Positions 33,901-46,100 of a stretch of DNA of 54,169 bases are shown here, piece by piece. Numbering within the stretch: position 1 is the first letter of the stretch; the number at the start of each line of letters is the position of its first letter. The notes under the pieces are model-generated. The model did no database searches. It worked only from the letters and a program-made list of their open reading frames with translations, and was not told the origin of the DNA. The translations under genes and the position numbers were made by a program. The DNA is from Rhizaria sp. SCN 62-66. Lineage: Eukaryota; Rhizaria, unplaced. The stretch lies in the NCBI GenBank assembly GCA_001724265.1, contig MEDY01000192.1, positions 1 through 54,169 of the forward strand, written 5' to 3'.

Positions 33901-36565
33901 TGGAGGTGACGCGGCGGGTGCGTGGCGTGGAAGCGGCGCAGGCGCGCGGCCTCGGCGTCGAACTGTGCCGCCACGCGGTCGGGCGTGCGTGAGAGGTCGA
34001 CGGCGCCCGGAACAAAGCGCAGGTCAGTGATGGAGGAGTAGTGGCCCTTGTTGCTGCCGATGAACACCCACTCGAGCTGTCGGTCCAGGCGCTCGTCCTA
34101 AAGCGGTTCGATGAGCGGTTTGATAAGACACAAAGAAATAATCAGATATGACACAAATGAGCAGTATTCAAAAATACAATTAAAAAAAATTAAAAAAGGG
34201 TCATTTTAGCAAGGCTGCTTTTTAGCGATAAAATTGACGTTTGAAGATGTTTGAAGTCAAATAACAGCGAGTAGCCTTTGTTTTGCTGTTACCGTACCTG
34301 GTGTGTGTAGCGGAAGAGCGAAATGTACTGCGCAGAGTCGGCGACGGCCAGCCACTGCTCGTCCTTGGAGAATGCCACGTGTGTAATCGCGCCGGTGCAG
34401 ACCGCGAACGACTGGAACACCTTGAGCGGCTCCACTACAAGTGCGCCGCCCTCGCCGTTCGCCCCGTTATCGCCGTCCGTGGTCAGCCCGGGGACGGCGG
34501 CAGCGAGCGACGTAACGAGCTCGAGCGCGCCCGAGGCCATGCCGACGGCGATGACGCGCCCGGACGGCGAGAAGCGCACGGTGCTAATCCGCGCCGCAGC
34601 AACCGCGGCAGCAGCGGCGGCCGACGACGAGGCCGACGCTGCCGACGAGCCGCCGCTGACGTTGCTGCCGTTCGTGGCGCTGGAGTCGCCCTGGAGGTAG
34701 CCGCTGGCGCCCGCGGTGGCGGCGGCCGCGGCGGCCGTCTTGGCGCTGGGCAGCACGAGCGACGACACGAGCGCGGTTTTCCCGCCGTCAGCGCCGCTGC
34801 CGCTGCCGGCGTTGGCGTTGTTGACGGTCTTGCCGTTGCGTGCCGCGTGCGTGCGCGAGCGCGTCTTGGAGTTAGCCGCCGCGGCCGCGGCCGCCGCGGC
34901 CTCGAGCACTGCGGCGGCGGCGGCGGACGTCGCCGTGACCGCGGCGGCCGCGATAGAGCTCGAGTGCGTCGGCGGCGGCGGGTTCAGTGACGCGCCGACT
35001 AGGGACCGGGAGGCAAGGAGCTCGCGGTCTTCAACGTCCCACAGCTGCAGCGTGCCGGCCGCGGTAGCGGCAACAAAGACGGGCAGCGACGGGTGCGTGT
35101 CCAGCGCGATGACGTCGCCGTCGAAGCCTTGGACAACCAGGCGGCCCTGTTATCGAAGAGTAGATTTAAGCACAAAGATATGAGTGAATAAGGACGAAAA
35201 TTATGCATAAACATTGTTAAAATAGATAAAATCTATTTTAACAATAGATAAAATGTGAGCAATGACGGTTAATTTCACGGTTCAAGAATATAGTTGCGCT
35301 AGGGATCGTACCTGACGGGCGGCCGAGTCGTCGCCTTCACCGTCGCCGCCAAGCGCGTCGAGCTGTTGCGCATCCAACCGCACGATTTTACCGTGCGCAG
35401 TCGCTACCAGCAGCTCTGGCACAAGGAACTCCGTGATGGTCGCGGCCGCGGCGGCGGACGTGGCGCCAGTCTTGTCCCCGGCGCCCGCGGCGGCGGCGGC
35501 GGCGGCGGCGAGCGCGGGCACAGTGTTCTTGTCTGCGAACGACGTGGCGACGATGGGGCCCGCAGCGAGGTCTTCGAACCACGCCACGATGCGGAACTGG
35601 AAGTCGAAGAAACGTACAGCGCCGTCTTGGCAGCCACAGACGAGGTAGCGGTCGAGCACGGTCGAAACGATGTTGATGCCAGAGTCAGTGCATAATTCCA
35701 GCACCTTGATCGGCTCGCGGCCAGCGGTTTGGACAAGCTCTGACACGGGGTAGTCCCACTGCACGACCAGACCGGTTGAAGTCGCGGTGCACGCCTTCGT
35801 GGTGTATGGGAAAAACGTCGTTTGCGTCATGGCGCCGAGACGCTTCGACCCCGGTGCGCGCGGCGCCTTGGTGGGGTGTAGCGCGGTGAGGCGGTCGTCC
35901 GCGCCCCAGGACCAGAAGATCACCTTGGAGAGCCCGTTGGTGACGATGTCGCGCACGTCGACAGGGTTAAAGCGCACGCAGTGCTGGAACTCGCCGCCGT
36001 CGACGACGCCGCGCACTACGGGCAGCCCCGACGTCGCGGCGGCCGCGGCGGCGGCGGCGGCGGAGGAAGTGGCGAGCGCGGGCGGCGACGAGGTCCACTA
36101 CCAGACCGCGATTTCCTGGCGCGGGAAGGCGTGTGAGAGCGCGACGATAAACATGGCGTCGGCGGAGAGGTCTAGCGCGCACACGCCCGACGGGAACGGG
36201 TTGGGGATGATCTTGACGGGCGTGGCCTTGAGGGCGTCCCAGACTACGATCATCGACTCGTTGCCGCAGTCGGCTGTCACGATCCAGCGTTTGTCCGTGG
36301 AGACGCATGCCGCCGTGATGGGGTTGCAGTGGCCCTGCAGCAGCGACTGCTTGTCTGTGGCCGTGTCCAGGATCACGCCCGTGTGCGCAGCGACGTAGAA
36401 GACGGCGTTACGCTCGGCTGTGACGAGGCTGATGGCGCCGCCGGGGATCTGCGAGTTGAAGCCGAAAGACCAGCGCAGGTTTAGCGCGTTGGCGTCTGCC
36501 ACAGAGCCGGGGCTAGGGCCTGCGGCAGAGGCGCCGCCGGTGGCGGAGGCGTCGACCAGAGACAT
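30972..36565 (-). CDS. CFAP251: CFAP251/WDR66 flagellar WD40 protein with an in-frame TAG; exons 35312-36565, 34298-35146, 31626-34097, 30972-31478
   Basis: Four minus-strand exons make 1694 codons ending TGA. All introns are phase 0 with GTACGA, GTACGG and GTACGC donors. The N-terminal block LNLRWSFGFNSQIPGG, HTGVILDTATDKQSLLQGHC, DKRWIVTADCGNESMIVVWD and QEIAVW-TAG-WTS follows CFAP251 closely. The TAG is codon 156. Later blocks also fit: RYLVCGCQDGAVRFFDFQFR, LPVFVAATAAGTLQLWDVED, FIGSNKGHYSSITDLRFVPG, ADRRLVEYDVARASIKDG, GRDRTVNLWGVNTAALDASL and YEELVDAFHHSQLRADGLH. TLGFYPSEAQVEEIHAE then leads into the C-terminal EF-hand-like region. CFAP251 is a calmodulin- and spoke-associated complex component at the base of radial spoke 3. 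Family members are about 1,150 aa, so Ala/Ser/Gly expansions (for example an Ala run at 33247-33297) add several hundred residues. It is divergently paired with WDR90. Confidence 0.9.
33247..33297 (-). repeat. GCC/GCN run encoding about 17 alanines in CFAP251
   Basis: Near-pure GCC/GCT/GCC triplets encode a continuous Ala stretch inside exon 3, between AGSVPLTAGG-type and IAAQ-side loops of the WD region. It is one of several homopolymer insertions that lengthen this protein. Confidence 0.8.
36098..36100 (-). other. In-frame TAG inside a conserved WD motif of CFAP251
   Basis: The sequence reads CAG GAA ATC GCG GTC TGG TAG TGG ACC TCG, that is QEIAVW-TAG-WTS. In CFAP251 orthologues the same place reads W-x-WT with a polar residue at x (Lys in the human protein as I recall it). 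Both flanks are conserved and in one frame, and no intron-like boundary lies close. Confidence 0.85.
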
Positions 36566-37152
36566 CCTTTGTTTCCCTCACTGAAGTGCAAAACAACAAC
36601 ACTTGTGGGCGGACGTGTGAAGGTGTGCTGCGAGTGAGTGCAGCGGAATGAGAAAGAAGGGACGCGCAAAGGGAGCTTGCAGGAAGCGGAAGAGACGCAG
36701 TGCGCTAGCGGCTGGGCCAATCCACAGGAAATAGGCTCACGAGCTGGTGCGCACGGAGAGGTTGAGTCGAAACCTGGAGACAGAGAAGCGTTAGGGCAAA
36801 AAGGGCTTTGTAAGCAGATCGTTCTGAGGAGATAGTTGAGGACTGAAACAATGCCGTTAAAATTTCCAAACAGAATTTATAACGTTATTTTCAATATTGC
36901 ATCGATGTCTTATTCTGATGGCCTTGTGAGGCTCTGATGGCAGCTTTTGATCGTTTCCGTTTCCGTCTTTTCGAAACGGTCGGCTCTGTCTGATCTCCGA
37001 GTGCGGTTCTTAAAAAGTCGACCGACCGACTCATCTGTGGTGTTCTCAACGGGCGGCAATCTGTGATTCAAATTTGACGGCTATAACTTCTGTCAAACGC
37101 GATTTTTAAATCGGAACCACAAACTATCCTTTATAAACAGTTATACTTCACA
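36566..37152. promoter_or_regulatory. Bidirectional promoter region between CFAP251 and WDR90/POC16
   Basis: 587 bp separate the two divergent ATGs. It contains GGGCGG (about 36605) and GGGCGGC (about 37052), a CCAAT (about 36717), an imperfect inverted repeat GGTTGAGTCGAAACC (about 36761) and CGTTTCCGTTTCCGTC followed by GAAACGG (about 36954-36980). TATAAA occurs near 37133. I found no standard X-box. Shared regulation of two flagellar genes is inference from arrangement. Confidence 0.5.
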
Positions 37153-40100
37153 ATGAGCACTGACGAAGTCGGAACCGTCTTTGGCACAGGTACGTTTTCT
37201 TTCCCCTTCAACAGCATCTTCCAACTTTGACTCTTTTTCAGCAAGATCATACTGCGTGATTTAAACCTGTAATGGTTTGCAATGATAGCATGATTTTCTG
37301 TTAGATCATCTTCATTTCTACCCTCTGGACACGATTTTATTCTTCTCGCTTGCTTCCCCAACAGTTTGGCAGAGACCCTTTGTTGACGTGTTCAAGCAGG
37401 CGGGCCTGTACGACAACCACAACGTGCAGCTCGTCGGCGATGCCGTGCTCGTGCTTGATTCGCAGCTCGGTAAGCGGGTCGTGCGTCTCCGGGGTCCGGT
37501 TTCCGCGACCAACTATGTCCGGCTTCCGCACCCTTATCGCAAGCCCGTGCCGGCCGCGGCTGGCTCGATCGTGGCCTCCGTGTCTCCCGCAGCAGGCTCG
37601 GTTCCCTCTGCCGGCAGCGGCCCGTCCCTTGGCCTGACGGGCGAGTACTGCTACCTACAGCTGCGCGCAGTCGGCGAGAAGGTCTTCACGTTCCACCTTG
37701 ATCTCATCACTGAGGAGGGCCCTCCCGTGCGCCTGTCGTTCAGCAACATGTTCAAGACGTTCAAAACAAGCGGCCACACCTACTGCTTCCCGTGCCGCAT
37801 CATGTCCACGCGTTGGACCGTCTTCGCGCTGCACTTCCCCTCGATCCTGCGCATGTACTCTACTTACGCCTTTAAGGCGCTTAAGGCCGTCCAGTTCTGC
37901 TCCTCGCTTTTCGTGCGTGGCGTCTTCACTAGCCCCACAAAGTTCACCATCCGCTCGCTCCCGCCCGCGCTCGCGTTGCCCGTGCCGCGCGGCGCGCTCT
38001 GGGCAGAGACCTACGACTGGATCTGGCTTAAACCCGTTCCCGAGGCCGACACCGACGCAGAGAACCCCGACGCAACTGCTGCAACTGCAATTGCGACTGG
38101 GGCAGATGCACCTGATTCTGCTTCTGCTGCATCAACTGCTTCGGCGCCCGGTGTCGTTTCGCGCATGGGCCGCCCCGCCGCCGCCACGGCCGCGATGGCG
38201 GGCGTTCGCGGCGCCGCACGCTCGACAGTCGGCACTGCTGCTAACGGCGGGCTGTCCCACGGTGTGTATGACATCGAGGCCGACGGACCTCTCGGCGATG
38301 TTCTGGACGCAGACGCTGCGGCTGCCGAGGAGCGCGCCGCGGCCGCCGCCGACGCCGCCAACGCCGCCGCAGCGGCCGCGACGACTGCGCTTGCGAAGGC
38401 CCGCGGTGTGCTTGCGCGCAAGAACGCGGCTGCCTCGAGTGCAAACACTGGCAGTAGCAACAGCAATGCAAACGCAGAGTCCGCGCCCGCTAGAGCGCGC
38501 TCCACCGCGAGTACCGCGACTGACAGCTCTAGCAAAGGCGATGCCAATGCCACAGGTAACAGTTCTGGCAGCGTCGCGAACGAGTTGTTCGGCCCCAGCG
38601 GCGCGGGCGCCGTCGTGCACCCGGATCCGCTGCTGCAGCTGAAGCAAGTGATCGGTTTTACTCCGCGCGTCAAGGGACGCAACGTGGCCTGGGCGGCCGA
38701 CGGGCAGCAGGTACTGTTTACCTCCCGCCAGCTCGTTATCGCCATGGACACCAAGACCGGTCGCCAGCGGTACTTAGACGGCCACACTGCGCCCGTCTGC
38801 ACGCTCGCTCTCTCAGCGCACGGGCTGTTGGCCACCGGACAGGAGGGCCGCTTCCCGCTCATCCGCCTCTGGGACTTTGAGACGATGGAGCTCCCGGAGG
38901 TTCCTCTCGAGTTTCAGCAGGACCCCACGGGTGCCGCGGCCGCCTTCGACGCGCTCTCCGCGGGCGACGTCGGCGTATCCGGCGCCGGTGCAGGCGCGGG
39001 CAGCGGTGGTGACGCGATGTCGGGCATGCTGTCGCCGTACGCACTCGCGGCCGCGGGGCGGTACGCGCAGCTTATCCGCGCGCAACAGGCCCGTTTCCAG
39101 CACTTGCACCCGCTCGCGCCGTACGGGGCCGCGCTGCAGGCCGCCGCGCAGACGCTTACGGCTGTCTCACACGCGGGCGCGCCCTCGGCGGCGGCCGCGG
39201 CGGCGTTCCGCGCGCTGCCCGCGACGGGCGACGCGGTGTGCCTGACCACGGTCGCGTGTGATTTGGCGTCGCTGCACTCCGTTGCGTTCGGACCCTGCTT
39301 CAACCGCGAGACGCAGCTCATGGCTGCATGCGGTGCCGTACGTTCTATCATTGTATAATGAAGCGCATGCTCTTCATCGCATTGGAGAACTCATTAAAGT
39401 ATTTTATATGTCATTTATTTTCACGATTTTCTTGGTCTGTTTTTGTTTTGCCCGCGTTTTATTGTAGGATGAGTTCAACCGTCCAGTGCTGACTGTGTGG
39501 GACATCGCTGGCGTCCGCACTCTCCACCCCGTCACTGGCGAGCCCGCTGCTCCGACCGTGGTCGCGCGTCAGATCTCCGAGTACCCGGTGAACCGCATGA
39601 AGTTTAACCCGTACCCGAATGATAAGTGCATGCTTGTGACCGTGGGCCAGAGCAACATTCGCTTCTGGCGTATGAAGAACGGCCATCTCCCTGTATCTTC
39701 AGTGCCGCTTAACGAGCACGCGCGGCAAAACTTCACCGATTTTGCCTTTGAGGCTGGTTATGGTGACGGCGACGCGACGAAGAAGCGCATGTACGTTTCC
39801 ACAGCGTCGGGAGCAGTGTTCCAGGTCAACATGCAAGACCGCCGGCTGGAGGCCATCTTCCAGCTCCACTCTGGGCCCATATACTCTATCGCCATCAACG
39901 AAGGCTTCTGCGTCACGGGCGCTGGCGACCGGTACCTGCGCGTGTGGCCGCTGGACTTCAGCGACTATTATCTTCAGGCGCAGCACCCCAGCGCCGTCAT
40001 TGCGGGCGACATCTCTCCCGATGGACTCAAGGTCGCAGTCGCCACAGAGGCGGGCTGTCTTGGCGTGCTTGATCTCGCGTCCACGCAGTACCAGACCAAG

Positions 40101-43100
40101 CTGCGCGCGCACACGGGCTCTGTTTGCGCCATGGCACTGGACCCGCACAGGGATGAGTTTGCTACCGCGGCCGACGACGGCTCCATCCGCATCTGGGGCC
40201 TCGCCTCCATGGAGCAGGTACGATCACCTTTTTGTGAAACACGAAGTGCCAGTATGATTTAATTCTGTGAAAATGCGACTTTTATACTTATCTTTATTTT
40301 TATTGAATTTGATTTTTTATGTTTAGCTCTACGAGTTCATGTGCTCCCCTGGCGAGACGTGCTCCGCTCTGGCGTACCACCCGTCGGCCCAAGAGTACCG
40401 CCTCGTGTGCGGCTTCACTTCCGGCGTGCTGCGCGTGATGGACATTGCGACGACGGCGACCGTGGTCAAGCTCAAGCAGCACGACGGTCCGATCGCCAGT
40501 GTCACCTTCTCGCCCAACGGCCGCTGGCTTTACACTTCTGGCTTCGACGGCCGCGTTTGCGCATACGACGTCTCCAAGAATTACCAGCCCGCTCGCATGG
40601 CCGCCACGGCCTTTGCCAGTCCGCTCGGCGCTGCCGACGGCGCTGTCTATTCCTCCGCGGCCGCCGGCGTCTCGGCATCCGCACTCCAGCACTCTGGCTC
40701 ATACGGTATTTCGGCCGAGCTTCCCCCCATCGGTCCCAACTCGGCTCTGTACCACTCCGCCGCCGCGGCCGACGCCGGCGCGCTCCACAACACGGGTTTT
40801 GCGCCCGAGCCCGCGCGCGGCCAGCGCACCGTGTCCGCGGCCACTATCGCGGGCGTCACGCGTTCCTTCTACCCCACGACGTCACCCGCGATGGCCGCCG
40901 CGGTCGCCGAGGCTGGGCAGACGACGTCGACGCTTGCCGCGCTCCACGCCGCGCACCCCGCTGCGGCGCTGCTTGCCCCCTCGGCCGCGGCCGCAGTCGG
41001 CGGAGCCGTGCCCGCTCACGCATACCTCAAGATGGTGCCTTCGCTGGCGTTGAACTCTGACGGATCGCTGCTCGCTGTGTCGGGCGAGGACCCGCACACC
41101 GTGCTGCTGCTCGACGCTATGCGCATGCAGGAGGTCGCGCGTCTTGCCACGGGCACCGCCAACGCGCCGATCGCCAAGATCCAGTTCGCGTTTGCGCCCG
41201 CGCGCAAGGTGCCCGTTGCGGCGCCCGTTGCGGGCCAGCGCACTGTCTCCGCCCCCGCCGAGCCCGCGAACCCGCTCGCGCCCCAGCAGCCACAGGCGAA
41301 GAAAGATGCGCTCCAGCAGGCGTACACGTACCTGCCGCGCGAGGAGGAGCTCATGGTCACGCTCTCGGACGCGTCTTTCCTGCGCTTCTCGCTACCCTCT
41401 GGCAAGCTCTTGTACCACTCCACTGCGCGCGCGCGCGGCCCCGCTGGCGCCCCCGGTGCTGGAGCTCCCAACCGGCTGTTCACCATCACCGCGCACGCCG
41501 GTGCGCGTGCCAACGCAGCCAGTGGGTCCCGTAGCTTTGCGGGCGCCCCGGGCGCCAACGGTACTGCTGGCGGCTATGTTCCCGCGACGCTGACGACGCC
41601 CGTGTCCGGCGCGTTCAACACTGCGTCGACGAGCGGGCCGCACTCGCTGCTGGCCTCGGCGACCACCACGCAGCGGCTGCTGAGCGAGCACGCGAAGCGC
41701 TTTGGCGCGCAGGCCGCGGCGGCGCTCAAGGGCCCGCTGCTCTCCGCGGCCTCGCAGCAGCAGGCGGCGGGCGCGCAGCGCGACGGCGCGCTGCTGTCGG
41801 CGCTGGCCGAGTCCGCGGCTGGCAGCGATCCTGCCTTGCTCGTGTGCACGTCGTCCTCAGTCTCTCCCTGCGGCCGCTACGTCATCACGTCTTCTTGCGG
41901 CGCGCAGAACGCGCGCACTGGCGCCGCCGCGGCTTCGGTGATCCAGATCTGGTCTTACGACCCCACAGTCTCGGCCGAGCTGGAGGCCGGGCCCGACGGT
42001 GACGACGGCGTCTTCTTCGAGGAGGTCGGCTCTCTCGGCCGTCACGGCACTGCTGAGGACCTTGCCGCTCAGGCCACGCTCGTCGCTGAGCGCGCGGCGG
42101 CCCGCGAGCGCGCGCCGTGGCGCAAAGGCTCGGGTCAGCCGTCGCCACACCAGGTTTTCTTGGGTCCGCAGCCCTACGTCGCCACCACTGCGTTCTGCAC
42201 GCTCTACGACGGCGACGTTGAGGCCGCGAACCCGCTGACGAATCCCCCCGGTCCCACAGTGTCTCCACTTGCCTCAGGCCCGCGCGTGCGGCCGAGTCTG
42301 GCGGCTGATGTTGCTGCTGTCGAGTCTGCGTCCGGCTCCGGCGTCTCATCGCTGTCGTCCGCGCTCTTTGGCAGCGGTGCAGGCGGTGCGGCGTCGGGCA
42401 ACGCGGCGACCGAGCCGCTGCCGTCCGGCGTGTGGCGTATGCTCGTCGCCGGCGGCCAGTCCGTGTACATGTACTATTTCGGCCCCGGCGTCAAGAAGTG
42501 GGCACAGCGTAAGGTCAAGGCCCAGGAGGACCAGCGCCGTCGTCTTGTCGAGGCCGCTGCGGCTGCGCTCCTGGGCAGCACGGCTCCCGCGGGCGTGCGC
42601 AGTGGCGACGACGCCGACTACAGTGTCGACCCGGAGGCCGCGCGTGACGCCGCCACGATCCAGGCCTTTGCACGCACTGCGCTGGCGCGCGGCGGTGATG
42701 GGCTCGACCTCTCGCTGGCGCCGCCGCACGTTCGCAACGCGGCTGCAATGCTGGGCGCGGACGGCAAGGGCGGCGCGGCACTGCATTTGAGTGCGGCGCA
42801 GAAGATGCGCGCGTACCGTGAGGTTGAGGCCGCGCGTGCCAAGGAAGCCGCTGCGCGCAAGGCGCTGCAGACCGCCGCGAATTCGCAACTGGGCGCCGCC
42901 ACCGGCAAGCGTGGTTCGGTGCGTCCCGGCAGCGATGGCGCACTGGCTGCCATCCCGCCCGCTGACGTGGCTGCCGCAGCTGGCGAGGAGTTTGCTGTTG
43001 ACAGCGGTGCCACGCTTGAGGGCGAGGACGGCACCGCGCTTCCGCAGCTGCCACGGCCTGAGGCGCACCCGCAGGGCGCCGACGGCAAGCGCCGCGGCGT

Positions 43101-46100
43101 CGGCGTGCGCAAGGTGCCTGGCGCTGCCGCTGCGCGCGCTGCGGCCGCCGCAACTGCCGCGGCCAAGGCTGCTACGAGCGCGGCGCGTCTCTTTGCGCAC
43201 CCGCACCGCCGCACGCAGTGGACTGCATACAGCGGCGACACTGTGCTGTCGGTTGAGTCGGAGCCCGCACAGCCGTCGTTTGCGCCAGTGCCCGCGGGCT
43301 TTTTCCCCGCGCAGCGCGGCGCCACGGCCGGGTTGAGTGTGCGCCATGTGACTGCGCCGCCCGCGTCGGCCGCCGCCCCTGTACTGTACAGCGAGAATGC
43401 GCTCGACATTGCGCGTGCTTTCGCACCCGTGGGCCGCATGGTGCGCGCATTTGCCCGTGCTACGCACCTCGCACAGCGCGGCATCGCTGGCGGGCACGGC
43501 ACGTGGTTTGCCAACGCCGCTGATAGCGCGCACCCTTTCAACGCGCGTCACTCCTCCACGGGATACTACAACGCCGAGCTGGCCGCCGCCGAGGCTGACG
43601 CCGCCGCCGAGGCCGCCGCGGCCGCCGGCAGCGCCGGCAGTGTGCGCGCACTGCAGCTAGCGCACTCGGTGCCCGCTCTGACGCACGCCGGTGCCGCTCC
43701 TACGCTGGGACTGCTTGTGCCTCAGAAGACCGTGCCTTTCACGTCACTGCGTGAACTCTGCACCGCATTTGGCATCGATCACGACCGCTGCAAGCGCACG
43801 CCTTCGACTGCGGCCGCGCTTGAGGAGCTTATCGGCCCCGCTGCGCTTGCTGCTGCGCCTGTTCCCGCGCACGGCGGCGCTATGATGCTTCCCGCCGGTT
43901 TCGCTATCGCGGGTTTCAACGGTGATGCGCGCGACAACGTTGTGTTCCACGCGGCGTCCGGACTGCTTGCTTACTCAGTTGGCAACGCTGTTGTCACTGA
44001 GCTTACTGCTGGCTCCGTCGGTGTCCCTGGCGCCGCGCTTGATGGCGATAACGACGCGTCATCCCACGTCCCGCCCGCTGTCAGCGCAGCCCTCGCTGCC
44101 GAGGCTGCTTCAGCCGGCGGCGCGGCCTCTGCGCCAGGCGGTGCCAACGTGCGCCCTGCGCTTGGCCGTGTCCACGAGCGCCGCGTTCTGCTTGCGCACC
44201 GCAACGAGATTACCACGATGAAGCTCTCGCGTAACGGTCGCGTGCTGGCCACCGCCGCGGCCTCCATGCCTCCATTCATCGCACCCAACGCAGCCGTGGA
44301 CAATGCTGCAACGGCGCCGCTGCTGCCGCTGCCGGAGGACTATAAGGAGATCGCGGTCTGGGACGCGCGCGCGGGCACGCTGCTGCGCCGCCTGTGCTCG
44401 CCGGTGCGTCGCCATCGCTGGTACCACGCACAGGGCATCCAGTGCATGGAGTTCGACCCTTCCGGCGCTGTGCTGGTGACCGTGAGTTGCTTCCTGTCGC
44501 ACGAGGTCCGCCAGCAGCATCTGCTCGAGGCGCAGGCCGCCGTTCAGCGCGCGCCTTTCGCCCCCGGCTCTAGCGCGGCTACTCCGCTGCCCGCGCGCGC
44601 TGAGGACGCCCCGCCGTCGGGCTCGCTCGTGTGCGTGTGGGACTGGCGCCGAGGTGTGCTCCTCGCGCACGCCTACTCAAGCTCCGTCGTCAACGCGGTC
44701 AAGTGGCTGCCCGACACCTCAATCCAACCGCTGCCGCACCCCATGGCGCGCGAGAGCGGCGCGCTGGCCTTCGCCGTCACTGACGACGCGGCTGCCGACG
44801 CGCGCGCGCTGGTGACCCGCGGCGTGGGCCCGGCGGGCGGCGTGGACCCCGCGGACTGGCCGCACGCCACACGCTCTGGTTTCCCACGCATGGCCACTGC
44901 CGTCGCGATCAACGCCGCGTTCCAGACTGGCGCTGTTGACCCCGACTCCATTCCCGGTGTGGGCGACTCGACGGGCGCTATCTACGGGCCCGGCATCGGT
45001 CCGCTGGACGCCACTCAGGCGCGGCCCGAAGACGGCTGGCACTTCATGACTGCCGGCACCACGATCGACTGCTGGGCCATCGTCGCTGCCGCTGAGGCGA
45101 ACTCGGACGACGAAGACAACGACGCTGCTGCCGATATCAACGCGCCCACGCCCGAGGCGGTGCCGCTGCCCGAGGGCGCGGCTGCGCTGTGCACGTCGCT
45201 GTTTGCGCAGCCGGCGCGTCTGGGCGCGTGCTCACTGCAGGCGCGCCCGTTCAAGACGGCGCGTCAGCTTGGCCACCAGCAGGCCACTTGCCTCGACGTC
45301 GTGTGGGCCACGAGCGACTACGACGACCGCGGCCGCGCCCGCGGCTTTGGCATGGGCGTGGACCGCCGCCGTCGCGCAGACGGCTCCGCGGGCGCCGACA
45401 GCGGCTCTGATTGGACTGCTGGCGACGACGACAGTGATGACGACGCCGATGTTGCGATCAACGGCCTCCCGCCTGTACCGGGGTACATGGCGCACAAGGG
45501 CGCGCCGCGCCGCCGCGGCCGCTACTCGCGTCGCCACCCGCACCCGCACCACGCGCGCTCGCGCTCCCGCTCCCGCTCGCGTTCCCGCTCGCCGCAGCGC
45601 GCGCGCGGCCCGGTTGAGTACGTCGTTATGGCGGGCTCGGCCGCGGGCGACGTGTCCGTGTGGCAGGGCGTCGTTGCCGGTCACGGCATGGTTGCACGCT
45701 GGGGTACCAACACCGCGGGCGCCGATGAGGGCGACGTCTTCCGCGCGGAGACGGGCTCGCCGCTGCCCGACACCGGCCCCGCGCAGGCGGGCAACGACGT
45801 GACGCTGCTGCAGGCCAGTCCCGACGGTTTCCACATCGTTGTCGGCACGGCGCGCGGTCAGGTTACGCTGTATCGCCGCCTGTGGCCGAGCCACCTGGGC
45901 TCTGACCCGACCGCGTTTGACGCCACCCGCTCGCTACACATGCTGGCGGATAAGAAGCGCGCGATCCGCGACCGCATCGAGGCCGTGCTCACGCGCGCTG
46001 TGCTGCGCGCCGCCGCCGCACGCACCGTCACCGCGCTGCTGCCCGCGGACGTGCGCCGCATGGTCGCCGAGCAGGTCGAGAAGGAGATGGCGCAGCTCGA

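Noticed and set aside
36940-36985. Inverted GTTTCC/GAAAC motifs in the CFAP251-WDR90 spacer as an operator
   Set aside because: The arms are imperfect and the sequence is low-information; it is noted only as part of the promoter region.
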